A stretch of DNA of 64,000 nucleotides from UBA1351 sp963677625 (GCA_963677625.2 CAXXSW010000011.1:248001-312000); one strand, 5' to 3'. Counted from the first letter of the stretch, positions 46,273 through 54,276 are shown. Translations and numbers: made by a program. Notes: generated from the letters alone by a model not told the origin.

Positions 46273-46995
46273 ATGTATATTGATTTTAATAAGGTTATTG
46301 ATTCAGTAAGAGAATTTTATGATGAGTTTGATCGTAAAGTCAGTTTTGATGCTTCACAGATTGACCTAATGATTGCAGGTGCTCTTATTCGCAAGATTTA
46401 TAATGGCTCAAGTGCATCGATACTGCTAATGAATAAGGATTTGTATATTGAGTCTAGCTATGTAATTAGGACTATTCTTGAATCATTACTGATTTTAGTG
46501 AGTCTGTCTAAGCACAGGGAAGATACAATTAAACGTTTAGAAGATAATCACCTTTTAAATGGAAGAAAACTTGTGAAGAATATAAGAAACTTGGACGTAT
46601 ATGAAGATATAAGACATCACTTCGATGAAATAGATTATGACAATGAGGATATGGATGATAGACATGAAACATCTATATTTACCTGGGCTGAACAAGCTGA
46701 TTTGGTTGAATTATACCGGTTTGCATATAAAGGATTATGTACTGAATCTCATACGAATCTGTTAAGTCTTGAGAGTGAGTACAAGATAAAGAATGATGTA
46801 GTAATGGGGTATAATTTTGAACAAACACCAGATGAGTTTAATAGAAGAATGTATACGTTGGTTTATATTATGGTTGAGGCTGTCAAAGCAACCAATAGAA
46901 TTTTTGATTTGAATGAAGATTCTAGGATTTCGCAGATATTCGAAGAATTCGAATTGATCGTTAAGAGTAGTAAAGGTTCTAATGGGGTCATATGA
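46273..46995 (+). CDS. Cassette 35: DUF5677-like protein
   Basis: 240 residues, helical. The pattern QIDLMIAGALIRKIYNGSSA, YIESSYVIRTILESLLILVSL and FAYKGLCTESHTNLLS fits the DUF5677-like group seen in cassette 20. TAGGAGG is the ribosome binding site. Transcripts from upstream must cross the group II intron to reach this gene. Confidence 0.62.
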   Translation: MYIDFNKVIDSVREFYDEFDRKVSFDASQIDLMIAGALIRKIYNGSSASILLMNKDLYIESSYVIRTILESLLILVSLSKHREDTIKRLEDNHLLNGRKLVKNIRNLDVYEDIRHHFDEIDYDNEDMDDRHETSIFTWAEQADLVELYRFAYKGLCTESHTNLLSLESEYKIKNDVVMGYNFEQTPDEFNRRMYTLVYIMVEAVKATNRIFDLNEDSRISQIFEEFELIVKSSKGSNGVI

Positions 46996-47000
46996 TGCAT

Positions 47001-47128
47001 CGCATAACATACGATTTCCAACACTCAATTCGCTAACCGAGTCGCACTCGCATTAGCCCACCCAGAGGGTCCCGGGCATGAGCGGAGGCTGTAAGCTCAT
47101 TGGCGTCGTAAACCGAAGAACGTTATAT
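47001..47128 (+). repeat. attC-like site 35
   Basis: R'' CGCATAAC, R' GTTATATG. TTT/AAA subtype. The R'' differs from its own start GTTATATG at two bases, but ATATGATG upstream extends the pairing once the intron is removed. Confidence 0.8.
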
Positions 47129-47466
47129 GACAGAATTCCCAGAGTTCTTAACTTATAATAATCAATCATAGAAGACGGATGTGTACAATGAAATGTATCA
47201 CAAGAGGGCTCGTTAAGAACCACGCCGCGTCTGCTCGTAACTAACCATCCTATACCGTTAGAAGTTTCTATCGAATACCGCACAAAGGAAGTGTGGGATA
47301 TAAACAGAAAAGGGTTGATGCGGAATTAGAAAGAAACTTGGACATCGCCATAAGAGGGCCGGATGGATTCCAATCTAGTTGTAATTGAGTTGAAGTTGCA
47401 TTAAGGCTTCCGATTTCTTTCACAATAAGGTAATCGCCTCGCGAAGGTATTTACTGAGAATTTCGG
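47123..47466 (+). ncRNA. Cassette 36: candidate structured RNA cassette, type A copy 4
   Basis: Close to copies 1 and 2 with the same stems and scattered changes. No gene. Its position far from the other copies shows independent mobility. Confidence 0.5.
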
Positions 47467-47595
47467 CATATAACATACGATTCAGCGACACACCCATCGC
47501 TAACCGAGTCGCCTCTGCATTAGGCCACCCAAAGGGTCCCGGCCATAAGCAGCGGCTGTAAGCTCAGAGGCGTCGTGAACCGACCACCGTTATAT
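47467..47595 (+). repeat. attC-like site 36
   Basis: R'' CATATAAC, R' GTTATATG. TTC/GAA subtype. R'' pairs with its own start. Confidence 0.82.
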
Positions 47596-47630
47596 GAAAG
47601 TGCTCATTACAAATTGCAAAGGAGTAGCAA

Positions 47631-48002
47631 ATGATTATATTACATTGCATTTCAAAGAATAAATGGAATCTCATCAAGTCAGATGAGCAATATGGTAAGG
47701 AACAATTGGATGCTTTTGGATTCATTCATTGTTCACCAATCGAGTATTTTTGGAGAGTTGCTCCGAATTTTATAAGTGTTAAGGAAGATTTGGTTTTATT
47801 GTGTATTGACACTAAGAAAGTTGTTCCAGCAATCAAATGGGAAGATGGTGATGACTGTGGAAGAGAGTATCCTCATGTCTATGGGATGTTAAATCTTGAT
47901 GCAGTAATTGATGTTGTACCATTTAATCGAAATGAAAGCTCACATTTTATTATGAGTTCAGAGCTATCGTTATATCAGTATGAAGGTTTAGACGAGGAGT
48001 AA
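47631..48002 (+). CDS. Cassette 37: DUF952 family protein
   Basis: 123 residues with the DUF952 pattern: FGFIHCSPIEYFWRVA, LVLLCIDTKKV, and REYPHVYGMLNLDAVIDVVPF. These are small predicted enzymes with an ADP-ribosyltransferase-like fold whose function is not known. AAAGGAG precedes the ATG. Confidence 0.78.
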   Translation: MIILHCISKNKWNLIKSDEQYGKEQLDAFGFIHCSPIEYFWRVAPNFISVKEDLVLLCIDTKKVVPAIKWEDGDDCGREYPHVYGMLNLDAVIDVVPFNRNESSHFIMSSELSLYQYEGLDEE

Positions 48003-48025
48003 TTGGAAGCTTCCATTCGCACCAT

Positions 48026-48152
48026 CAGATAACAAACGATTTCCAACACTCAATTCGCTAACCGAGTCGGGATTGCATTAGGCGTTCGCAGGCTCACAGC
48101 CATGAGCTCACCCTGTAAGCTCATTGGCGTCGTAAACCGAAGAACGTTATCT
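48026..48152 (+). repeat. attC-like site 37
   Basis: R'' CAGATAAC, R' GTTATCTG. TTT/AAA subtype. Mismatches its own start GTTATATG at one base. Confidence 0.8.
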
Positions 48153-48188
48153 GAAATAATCAGCTTTGAATTAGATATGGAGGATATT

Positions 48189-48686
48189 ATGCGTAGGAAA
48201 ATCAGCAACGAAATGATAGCAAATGATCCATATGTGTTTTGGAATCAGTTTGTTGATATGATGGCAATGGAGGATTATGGTACTTTCGATGAGTTGCAGA
48301 AGAAGGTGAATTTAATCTATGTTTTAGATTCAGAATGTCAGAATGGTGGGATATTTCAGTATTTTGATAATGAAGGACTAAGCAAATTTGATGATTTAAT
48401 TGATGCACTGAAATTCTTTAATTTAGATGAATACATTACCTATTTATCGAGAATCATGGGATTAAGGAATGAAATTGGAGTTACAAATGTAGATTCGGAT
48501 TTGGAGTTTGTGCAGAAGGCACTCGTTGAATATGGGTATGAATTTGAAAGTGATATTATCGAGTCTAAGTTTGATAGAATAGTAGGTGAAATAGAAATGG
48601 AATACAACGACATTAAGCCTGAGATCATGAGTTTTCTTGAAATCTTTGTGAGTGATAACATCGATAAGTTTTTCGAGTTAGTATAG
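48189..48686 (+). CDS. Cassette 38: DUF4375 (DMP19-like) protein
   Basis: 165 residues, helical, with the motif SECQNGGIFQYFDNEG typical of DUF4375/DMP19-type proteins, some of which are DNA mimics or immunity-like proteins. The start follows TATGGAGG; the frame is open upstream into attC 37 but no start there is credible. The role here is unknown. Confidence 0.72.
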   Translation: MRRKISNEMIANDPYVFWNQFVDMMAMEDYGTFDELQKKVNLIYVLDSECQNGGIFQYFDNEGLSKFDDLIDALKFFNLDEYITYLSRIMGLRNEIGVTNVDSDLEFVQKALVEYGYEFESDIIESKFDRIVGEIEMEYNDIKPEIMSFLEIFVSDNIDKFFELV

Positions 48687-48806
48687 AGAATAAGCAAGAC
48701 TGGCGCTGATGACATCAGATAAACCAGCTAATATAAGTCAAGAAAATAATGAAGAAATATATTATGGCATCACAAAGAGACCTCTATTAGCCTAAGATTT
48801 CAGTAC

Positions 48807-50012
48807 TTACTCTGCGTAAAAAATACCTTTCGTCAAGAGCGCATGAACTATTCTTACAAGTTTATTGCAGGTGGCAACGATGGCCACTTTAGTTGGTTTG
48901 CCTTGTGACTTTTTTAGAGTATAATAGGCATATAGAGTCGAGTTACAAGGACCATTTTTACGATTGGAGATACCAGCTGAGGTTGCTTGATATAAAGCTT
49001 TTCTTAGATAAGGAGTTCCTCGTTTAGATATCCTCGACTTATTAGCAGTATAAGATCCAGACTGATGAACAGAAGGATCGATTCCAGCATAGGCGACTAG
49101 TTGTTTTGATGTTTTAAAGTTGTTGATATCACCAATTTCTGAGAGTAAGGTTATTGCTGTGACCTCACCAACACCAGGGATTGATGTGAGTATGTCAAAA
49201 GCAGGGAGTCTTCTGGCTTGTAAGGTCATTTGAGTTCGTATTTCAGTCATTTCATTGTTGAATACATTTAGAAGATGGATGTAGTTCTTGATGCAGAAGC
49301 TAAGTGATTGCTGAGCCGACCTAAGAGTTAGGGACTCCTTTGCTAAAGAAAGAATTTTGGATAGTTTTTCAGAACACCATATATCCGATCTTTTTGAGTG
49401 TTTTAAGATACGAAAGAGAGTTTGATGATCAGCAGCAAGTAACGATGAAGGAGTCGGGTAAGCCTCCAATAGAGATAAAGAGGTTTTGCCACAAGGGTTA
49501 GAAAAGATAGATTTATAGTTTGGAAGGGACAAAACGAGGGTGGATAAAAATTTCTGTTTTAATTCCACAAAAGTATTATTCAAAGTGTGCCACTGCCTGG
49601 ATAACTGCTTGAGTTCAAGGATTTCTACCGGTATTGGATGGTAATAGTTGTACTCATTCATGTAGTACACTTTTGCGATGCGAAAAGTGTCGCGAGGGTC
49701 TGTTTTGACTTTCCGAATAGATTTGCGTTTGTGAAGGCTTGTCTCAAGTGGGTTAAGGACGACGACGTTGTAACCGGCTTGATAGAAGTTTTCAACGAGA
49801 GGAGCAGAGTAGTTACCAGTAGCTTCCAAGACTACATCTGGGTGCTTCTGTGTGATGAATTCGATGGACTCTAGAGCTTTGAGAGCAAGAGAGAAGCCAT
49901 AGGAATCATGTGTGAAAGAGAATGGTTTAGTAAGTGTTTGATCAATGGATAGAAAAGGGTTGGCATAGCTAGTATTTATAGAGACATCAATGCATAAAGC
50001 GGGATTGTTCAT
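48807..50012 (-). CDS. IS110-family DEDD transposase
   Basis: 401 residues from the start after AGGAGGTC. The N-terminal RuvC-like DEDD domain shows Asp9 (CIDVS), Glu63 (VLEATGNY), Asp105 and Asp108 (KTDPRD). The C-terminal Tnp domain has SIPGVGEVTAITLLSEIGD and YAGIDPSVHQSGSY, with the candidate catalytic serine. An in-frame extension to 50093 has no ribosome binding site and would run through the guide-RNA region. Confidence 0.9.
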   Translation of the reverse strand: MNNPALCIDVSINTSYANPFLSIDQTLTKPFSFTHDSYGFSLALKALESIEFITQKHPDVVLEATGNYSAPLVENFYQAGYNVVVLNPLETSLHKRKSIRKVKTDPRDTFRIAKVYYMNEYNYYHPIPVEILELKQLSRQWHTLNNTFVELKQKFLSTLVLSLPNYKSIFSNPCGKTSLSLLEAYPTPSSLLAADHQTLFRILKHSKRSDIWCSEKLSKILSLAKESLTLRSAQQSLSFCIKNYIHLLNVFNNEMTEIRTQMTLQARRLPAFDILTSIPGVGEVTAITLLSEIGDINNFKTSKQLVAYAGIDPSVHQSGSYTANKSRISKRGTPYLRKALYQATSAGISNRKNGPCNSTLYAYYTLKKSQGKPTKVAIVATCNKLVRIVHALLTKGIFYAE

Positions 50013-50029
50013 AAAAGACCTCCTTTGTT

Positions 50030-50257
50030 TAACGGGTTCCAAACGAATCAGACTCCACAAGTTGGCGATGTAATACGGGATCTTAAGTCCCAACCAGCTT
50101 AATCGGGGTATGTATGATCGGAAGGAGTAAGCACTTTATAGCGACGGATTCTGAGATCCAACATACGATGCGGATTACTCCCGTTAGTTGATGAATCTAT
50201 TATAATACAAAAGCCTATACCCCAATCAAGCTGAATGAGCTATAAGCTTATAATACC
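50030..50257 (-). ncRNA. Probable IS110 bridge RNA
   Basis: Non-coding region upstream of the transposase, read on its strand. A target-binding-type loop is closed by GGAGTAA/TTACTCC and contains the complement of AACATACGAT (50160-50169), identical to the attC flank at 50258-50267. Farther along, AACCAGCT (50092-50099) matches the element's own far end at 48722-48729, as a donor guide should. Ends of the RNA are estimated. Confidence 0.6.
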
Positions 50258-50444
50258 AACATACGATTTCCAACACTCAATTCGCTAACCGAGTCGCACT
50301 CGCATTAACCCACCCAAAGGGTCCCGGGCATGAGCGAGCACTGTAAGCTCATTGGCGTCGTAAAGCGAGAGCTGTTATCAAAAATATCAGTTTCTGTTTT
50401 GAACGAGAGTAACGTTATTTAAATTAATATGAAAGTTGGTTATT

Positions 50445-51203
50445 ATGATAGAAAATGACAATATAAGTTTTTATAGGATGCAATATGAAATGATGTTTAA
50501 GAATGAAAATTCTCAGATGATTAATATGGAATACTCTAAATCTCGAGTAAATAATTTACTGGATTTAATTAAAGGTAAACCTGCAAAGGCACTTGAACTA
50601 GGATCGGGATTAGGAGTGGATGCTGTTAATATGTATCTTAAAGGAATTAGTGTTGATGCAATTGAAATTGTGCCTGAATTAAATGCATATGCTAGAAAAC
50701 TACAGAAAAAATACAATAGCCGAGTTAATTTCATTCAGGATGATTTTCTAAGATATGAACCTAACGTGAAATATGATTTGATTTATTATATGGATGGATT
50801 TGGAGTATCTACTTATGATAATCAAGTTTTGCTTTTAAATAAAATTGCAGGTTGGTTAGAAAGAGATGGATATTGTGTTATTGAAGTATATAATCCAAAG
50901 TATTGGATGAAAGTAGCTGGACAAAGTATGCAGATTTTAGACTCGATTTCTCGTAAATATGAGTATGACTATGATAGTAATTCGTTTTTAGACACATGGA
51001 AATTAAGTGGAGATAGTTTATCCTATACTCAGGTATTGCAATGCTATTCGCTTAAGGATATGGAAGAAATGATTGGATTAACGGAACTTGAAATCGTCTC
51101 AAGTCATCCTGGTGGAGCAATGGACTTTGAAAAATGGGAATTTATACCGAAAGTTTCATTAGACGAATGTCTAAATTATCAACTTCTGCTTAGGATAAAG
51201 TAA
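50445..51203 (+). CDS. Cassette 39: class I SAM-dependent methyltransferase
   Basis: 252 residues. SAM-binding motif I is ALELGSGLGVDAVNMYLKG, followed by VDAIEIVPELNAYA (acidic residue for the ribose) and FIQDDFLRYEP, then DLIYYMDGFGVSTYDNQ. Small-molecule methyltransferase by general shape; substrate unknown. An in-frame TTG nine bases upstream is possible. Confidence 0.78.
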   Translation: MIENDNISFYRMQYEMMFKNENSQMINMEYSKSRVNNLLDLIKGKPAKALELGSGLGVDAVNMYLKGISVDAIEIVPELNAYARKLQKKYNSRVNFIQDDFLRYEPNVKYDLIYYMDGFGVSTYDNQVLLLNKIAGWLERDGYCVIEVYNPKYWMKVAGQSMQILDSISRKYEYDYDSNSFLDTWKLSGDSLSYTQVLQCYSLKDMEEMIGLTELEIVSSHPGGAMDFEKWEFIPKVSLDECLNYQLLLRIK

Positions 51204-51233
51204 TATGATATACAAGACAGTCAACTGATACAT

Positions 51234-51361
51234 CTGATAACATATGATTCAGCGACACTGCGATCACTAACCGAGTCACCTTTGCATTAGGCCACCCAAA
51301 AGGTACTGCCATGAGCAGAGGCTGTAAGCTCAGGTGCGCCGTGAACCGAGGCCCGTTATAC
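51234..51361 (+). repeat. attC-like site 39
   Basis: R'' CTGATAAC, R' GTTATACA. TTC/GAA subtype (GATTCAGCGAC, GCCGTGAACC). AACTGATA upstream extends pairing with its own start. Last full-length site. Confidence 0.8.
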
Positions 51362-51399
51362 AAGACATTCAATTTAGCAAAGGAAGTACATGGTATTCT

Positions 51400-51761
51400 A
51401 TGGGTATATTATTTTTATTAGTTTATGTTGTGATTGGTATATTTGTTGCTAGTCTTGTTCATGAGTTAGATCACTTTTTAGTATCGTTATCTCATAGATG
51501 GCATTTCAATTTTCTAGTAGCAGGTCCTTTAGGTGGGAAGCATCTGGTGAGAACAAACGAATAAGACTTTCATTAGAACGGAATCCTACTTTGTGGGGTG
51601 GAGTCGTATCATGTATCCCTGATAGAAATGATAGTAATAGTTTCAAAGTATTTAATAGAGTCTTAATAGGTGGTCCGTTGTTCTCAATATTAATGGGTGT
51701 TGTGTTATTTATGTGTTTTATCTTCATAAAGAATTTAAGTATCCCATTGACTACTGGCTAA
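51400..51761 (+). pseudogene. Cassette 40: M50-like membrane metalloprotease fragment, frameshifted
   Basis: The first frame reads a membrane helix with SLVHELDHFLVSL (a HExxH-like HELDH zinc motif) and VAGPLGG, as in site-2 protease relatives. A second frame continues with LERNPTLWGGVV and NRVLIGGPLFSILMGVVLFM. One missing base around 51530-51565 would join them into about 120 residues. It lacks a good ribosome binding site. Confidence 0.55.
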
Positions 51762-51805
51762 GGAATATACGATTCGCGGTTACAGGTAGCTTCCGTATTA
51801 ATTGT

Positions 51806-51882
51806 CACCTAACATTGAGTAGACGACATGGCCTTTTTAACCGGAAGGATGGCACATGTCGTTAACTCATGGGACGTTATAC
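51806..51882 (+). repeat. attC-like site 40, short and divergent
   Basis: 77 bases. R'' CACCTAAC, R' GTTATACG, inner arms ACGACAT and ATGTCGT, and a small loop with AACCGG. The layout is that of an attC but the sequence is unlike the other 39. R'' does not match the start of cassette 40. Preceded by CTTCCGTATTAA, as several other sites are. Confidence 0.55.
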
Positions 51883-51911
51883 GAATGATTCCTACTGATT
51901 TAATTTAGGTA

Positions 51912-52061
51912 GTGAATTTAGGAGGATTCTTTGATGATAGCTTAGCTTTAATTTTCGATCCAGGTACACATCTTGATGGATATGGTTTTGATATGGATTT
52001 ATGTGGAAATTTGTGGGGTCATTTCCAGTTGAACTCAGATCACCCAATTGTTAGTCGATAA
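51912..52061 (+). pseudogene. Gene fragment in the decayed end of the array
   Basis: An open stretch of 49 codons reads LGGFFDDSLALIFDPGTHLD and LCGNLWGHFQLNSDHPIVS. It looks like the C-terminal part of a cassette protein without a proper start. It lies between the divergent attC and an attC remnant. Confidence 0.4.
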
Positions 52062-52088
52062 TATTTTGATATGATTTGTAGGTGACAT

Positions 52089-52134
52089 TAGATAACAATC
52101 GATTTCAAACATTTGATTTACTAATTGAGTCAAA
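52089..52134 (+). repeat. attC remnant (left half only)
   Basis: TAGATAACAATCGATTTC, then ACTAATTGAGTC, matches the left arm of the TTT/AAA subtype with several changes. No right arm follows. This marks the right edge of the array. Confidence 0.6.
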
Positions 52135-52506
52135 GTAAGGTTACAGTTTTAGACAAATGGAACGTGAATATGTAGGGTTTAAGCGAAAGTTCTGGATATA
52201 TTTGAGAGAATCAATTATTATAAATTAAGATATATAATTAATTGACTGAGGATATGGTGGGTTTATGAGCGGGAAAATCAGAAGTTCAATTCCAAATATG
52301 CAATTAAATATAAAAGATAGTTATGGCTATGTTTATTAATTCAACATGGTTTATAAGTATGCCTAATTTTAAACTTAAGGACTAGACATATTGAAATAGA
52401 CTAAAACGATTACATATGAGAAGCATTAATGACTATGGCGGTAGTATTAGATTTTATGGAAGAGCTGTTTATATTAATATCTGAACTTACAGAGGAGGTA
52501 GTTTAA
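52135..52506. other. Gene-free stretch at the array edge
   Basis: About 370 AT-rich bases. Short frames of 22-24 codons (for example ATG at 52266) lack ribosome binding sites. I see no hairpin or repeat here. Probably the remains of decayed cassettes. Confidence 0.5.
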
Positions 52507-53151
52507 GTGATTCAGGAGTTACACAAAGCATTTTACAGTTTAATCTTAGTAATTACAGTAGCAATTATTGCATGTGGTATTTTTGTAAGATTTGGTGATT
52601 ATACCTCTTGTATAATTATGTCAGTAGTATGGATATTTATGACTGTCATGATATATTTTGTTATTAAGAATCAAGTTCTAATCATATTATACAGTTTTTT
52701 CAATGCATTAATGGCAGGAATGGCTATGGCTATATATTATTTGAAAACAGATAATTTTGAGTATATTAGTGTTAGAGCAGTAATCGTAATCTTAGTATTA
52801 CTATGTGTAAATTTTGTTGTCTATACGATTGCTAATAATTATAGAAGTGCGGCAAAGTGGATGTTATTATTTTGGATTGTGATATGTGGTATTGGCGGAT
52901 ACATATGGGGAATTGATTTGTCAATTCAAGGAAGCTGGATAGTTTTTGTAGCAATAATAAGTTTTATGTTTAATTTAGCAGTACTTAAATATGCTACAAA
53001 GGAAAATGGTTTTGATGTGTATAAGGTTATAAAGTTGTATTCAATGCTAGAGTTTGGAAGTGTTTTATTCTTGGTTATTGCAATAATTACAGAGGGAGAC
53101 GCATTAGAATTGCTTGATGGTGTAGAATTCAAAAAGAAGAAAAGCTATTAG
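52507..53151 (+). CDS. Multi-pass membrane protein
   Basis: 214 residues with about seven membrane helices and a short charged tail (GVEFKKKKSY). The GTG start follows GAGGAGGTAG. No family recognised. It is the first intact gene after the array, and no attC is attached to it. Confidence 0.65.
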   Translation: MIQELHKAFYSLILVITVAIIACGIFVRFGDYTSCIIMSVVWIFMTVMIYFVIKNQVLIILYSFFNALMAGMAMAIYYLKTDNFEYISVRAVIVILVLLCVNFVVYTIANNYRSAAKWMLLFWIVICGIGGYIWGIDLSIQGSWIVFVAIISFMFNLAVLKYATKENGFDVYKVIKLYSMLEFGSVLFLVIAIITEGDALELLDGVEFKKKKSY

Positions 53152-53202
53152 AAGTCGATTGGAAAGTTAGCAGTGGAAATAATCACGATTGGTGAGAAAA
53201 AG

Positions 53203-53565
53203 ATGAAATTAAAAGAAAAAAGTAAGAAACTCAAACGTGAGATAGGGACTTTATTTTATGCCTATAGAGATAAGAGAACACCGCTAATTGCCAAATTGGT
53301 ATCACTAGTAGTAGTTGGCTATGCATTAAGTCCGATTGATTTGATTCCCGATTTTATACCAATTTTAGGTTATTTAGATGATATAATTTTATTACCTATT
53401 GGTATATATTTCGCATTGAAGTTGATACCTGAGAAAATAATTCTCGAGGCACGAGTTAAGGCGGAGAAGGAATTCTTGAATGATCGCAGGAGTAATTATT
53501 TTTTTGCAGGTGTTATCATAATTATCTGGTGTATTATTATTGTTAAAGTTGTAAATATGATTTAG
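53203..53565 (+). CDS. DUF1232 (YkvA-like) membrane protein
   Basis: 120 residues. The DUF1232 core is AYRDKRTPLIAKLVSLVVVGYALSPIDLIPDFIP, quoted here only in part: TPLIAKLVSLVVVGYA and LSPIDLIPDFIPILGYLDD. A C-terminal membrane helix follows. The function of the family is unknown. The ATG after GGTGAG is preferred; an in-frame GTG at 53173 is possible. Confidence 0.78.
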   Translation: MKLKEKSKKLKREIGTLFYAYRDKRTPLIAKLVSLVVVGYALSPIDLIPDFIPILGYLDDIILLPIGIYFALKLIPEKIILEARVKAEKEFLNDRRSNYFFAGVIIIIWCIIIVKVVNMI

Positions 53566-53687
53566 TAAATAAAACCATTGAAGATTTTATAGGAACTTGC
53601 CTACTATAAAACAGTGTGGATTAGGAATAATATCATGAGTGTAGGGCTTCTGATAGTATGAAGTAGTTATATATAAGGAGGAAATTT

Positions 53688-54101
53688 ATGGAGTATTTCG
53701 GCTCGTGTTTATGCAAAGCAGTGAAGTATAAAATAGAGGGAAAATTTGACGACTTTTATTTGTGTCACTGTAAATATTGTAGAAAGGATAGTGGGTCTGC
53801 ACATGCTGCCAATCTATTTTCTAACAGTGCTAGCTTAGTTTGGATGAAGGGCGAAAATAATGTAAAAAGGTTTGAGCTTGGAGATACAAAACATGTAAAA
53901 AGTTTTTGTAGTATTTGTGGTTCTGCCTTACCAAACTTGCAAATGAATGGAAGTTTATTAGTCGTACCAGCAGGAAGTCTTGATGTAAACTTGGATAAGA
54001 AGCCAGATGGGCATATATTTATATCAAATAAAGCAAACTGGGATGTAGATTTGGAAAAAGTAAAAAAATATACTGGTTTACCTCTTAAGGAAGATGTATA
54101 A
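53688..54101 (+). CDS. GFA-family (CENP-V-like) zinc protein
   Basis: 137 residues with the GFA cysteine pattern: GSCLCKAVKYKI, LCHCKYCRKDSGSAHA and SFCSICGSALP. The family is named after glutathione-dependent formaldehyde-activating enzyme, but most members have unknown substrates. AAGGAGG precedes the ATG. Confidence 0.82.
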   Translation: MEYFGSCLCKAVKYKIEGKFDDFYLCHCKYCRKDSGSAHAANLFSNSASLVWMKGENNVKRFELGDTKHVKSFCSICGSALPNLQMNGSLLVVPAGSLDVNLDKKPDGHIFISNKANWDVDLEKVKKYTGLPLKEDV

Positions 54102-54276
54102 ACAATATAGGTTTAACAGAAAATTTGATTTACTATTATAAGATTTTATAGCTCTATAATAGACTAATTGTAAGAATATTGTAGTAAATACAAGGTGAGG
54201 TAATGATATTAATATGTTAAAATATAGCCTATGAACATGCCTTATTATACATCAAGAATAAGAAGGAGTTGAATTT

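Larger units (their letters stand above)
48721..50259 (-). mobile_element. IS110-family insertion sequence inside attC 38
   Basis: About 1.54 kb, flanked by AA at each junction (CAGAT-AA-ACCAG and ATACC-AA-CATACG), without terminal inverted repeats, as is usual for IS110 elements. It carries one transposase gene with about 85 bases of non-coding DNA behind it and about 245 bases ahead of it. A long 5' non-coding part fits the IS110 group rather than IS1111. Exact ends are uncertain by two bases. Confidence 0.82.
48716..50380 (+). repeat. attC-like site 38, interrupted by an IS110-family element
   Basis: The R'' CAGATAAC is split after CAGAT. The left piece is at 48716-48720, and the rest, from AAC, resumes at 50258. 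R' is GTTATCAA. TTT/AAA subtype. Cassette 38 starts GTTATCTG, so the restored R'' pairs exactly with its own start. Confidence 0.83.
19445..52134 (+). mobile_element. Integron-like cassette array with recombinase
   Basis: About 40 cassettes lie head to tail after one tyrosine recombinase. There are 39 palindromic attC-like sites of about 126-132 bases, plus one short divergent site and one half site. Almost all genes read on the + strand. Each cassette's last 8 bases before the attC body pair with its own first 8 bases, so units are defined as circles opened at G^TT. Cassettes differ in content, recur in copies and carry their attC with them. Classical integron integrases usually read away from the cassettes; here the recombinase reads toward them. 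Confidence 0.88.

Noticed and set aside
21166..51361. The repeats as REP/BIME elements or MITEs
   Set aside because: All lie in one orientation, each is tied to one gene to its left, and R''/own-start complementarity is not expected of such elements.
20561..52134. The regular repeats as a CRISPR array
   Set aside because: The repeats are about 128 bases, are imperfect palindromes with variable centres, and are separated by 200-1200 bases holding genes. No cas genes are present.
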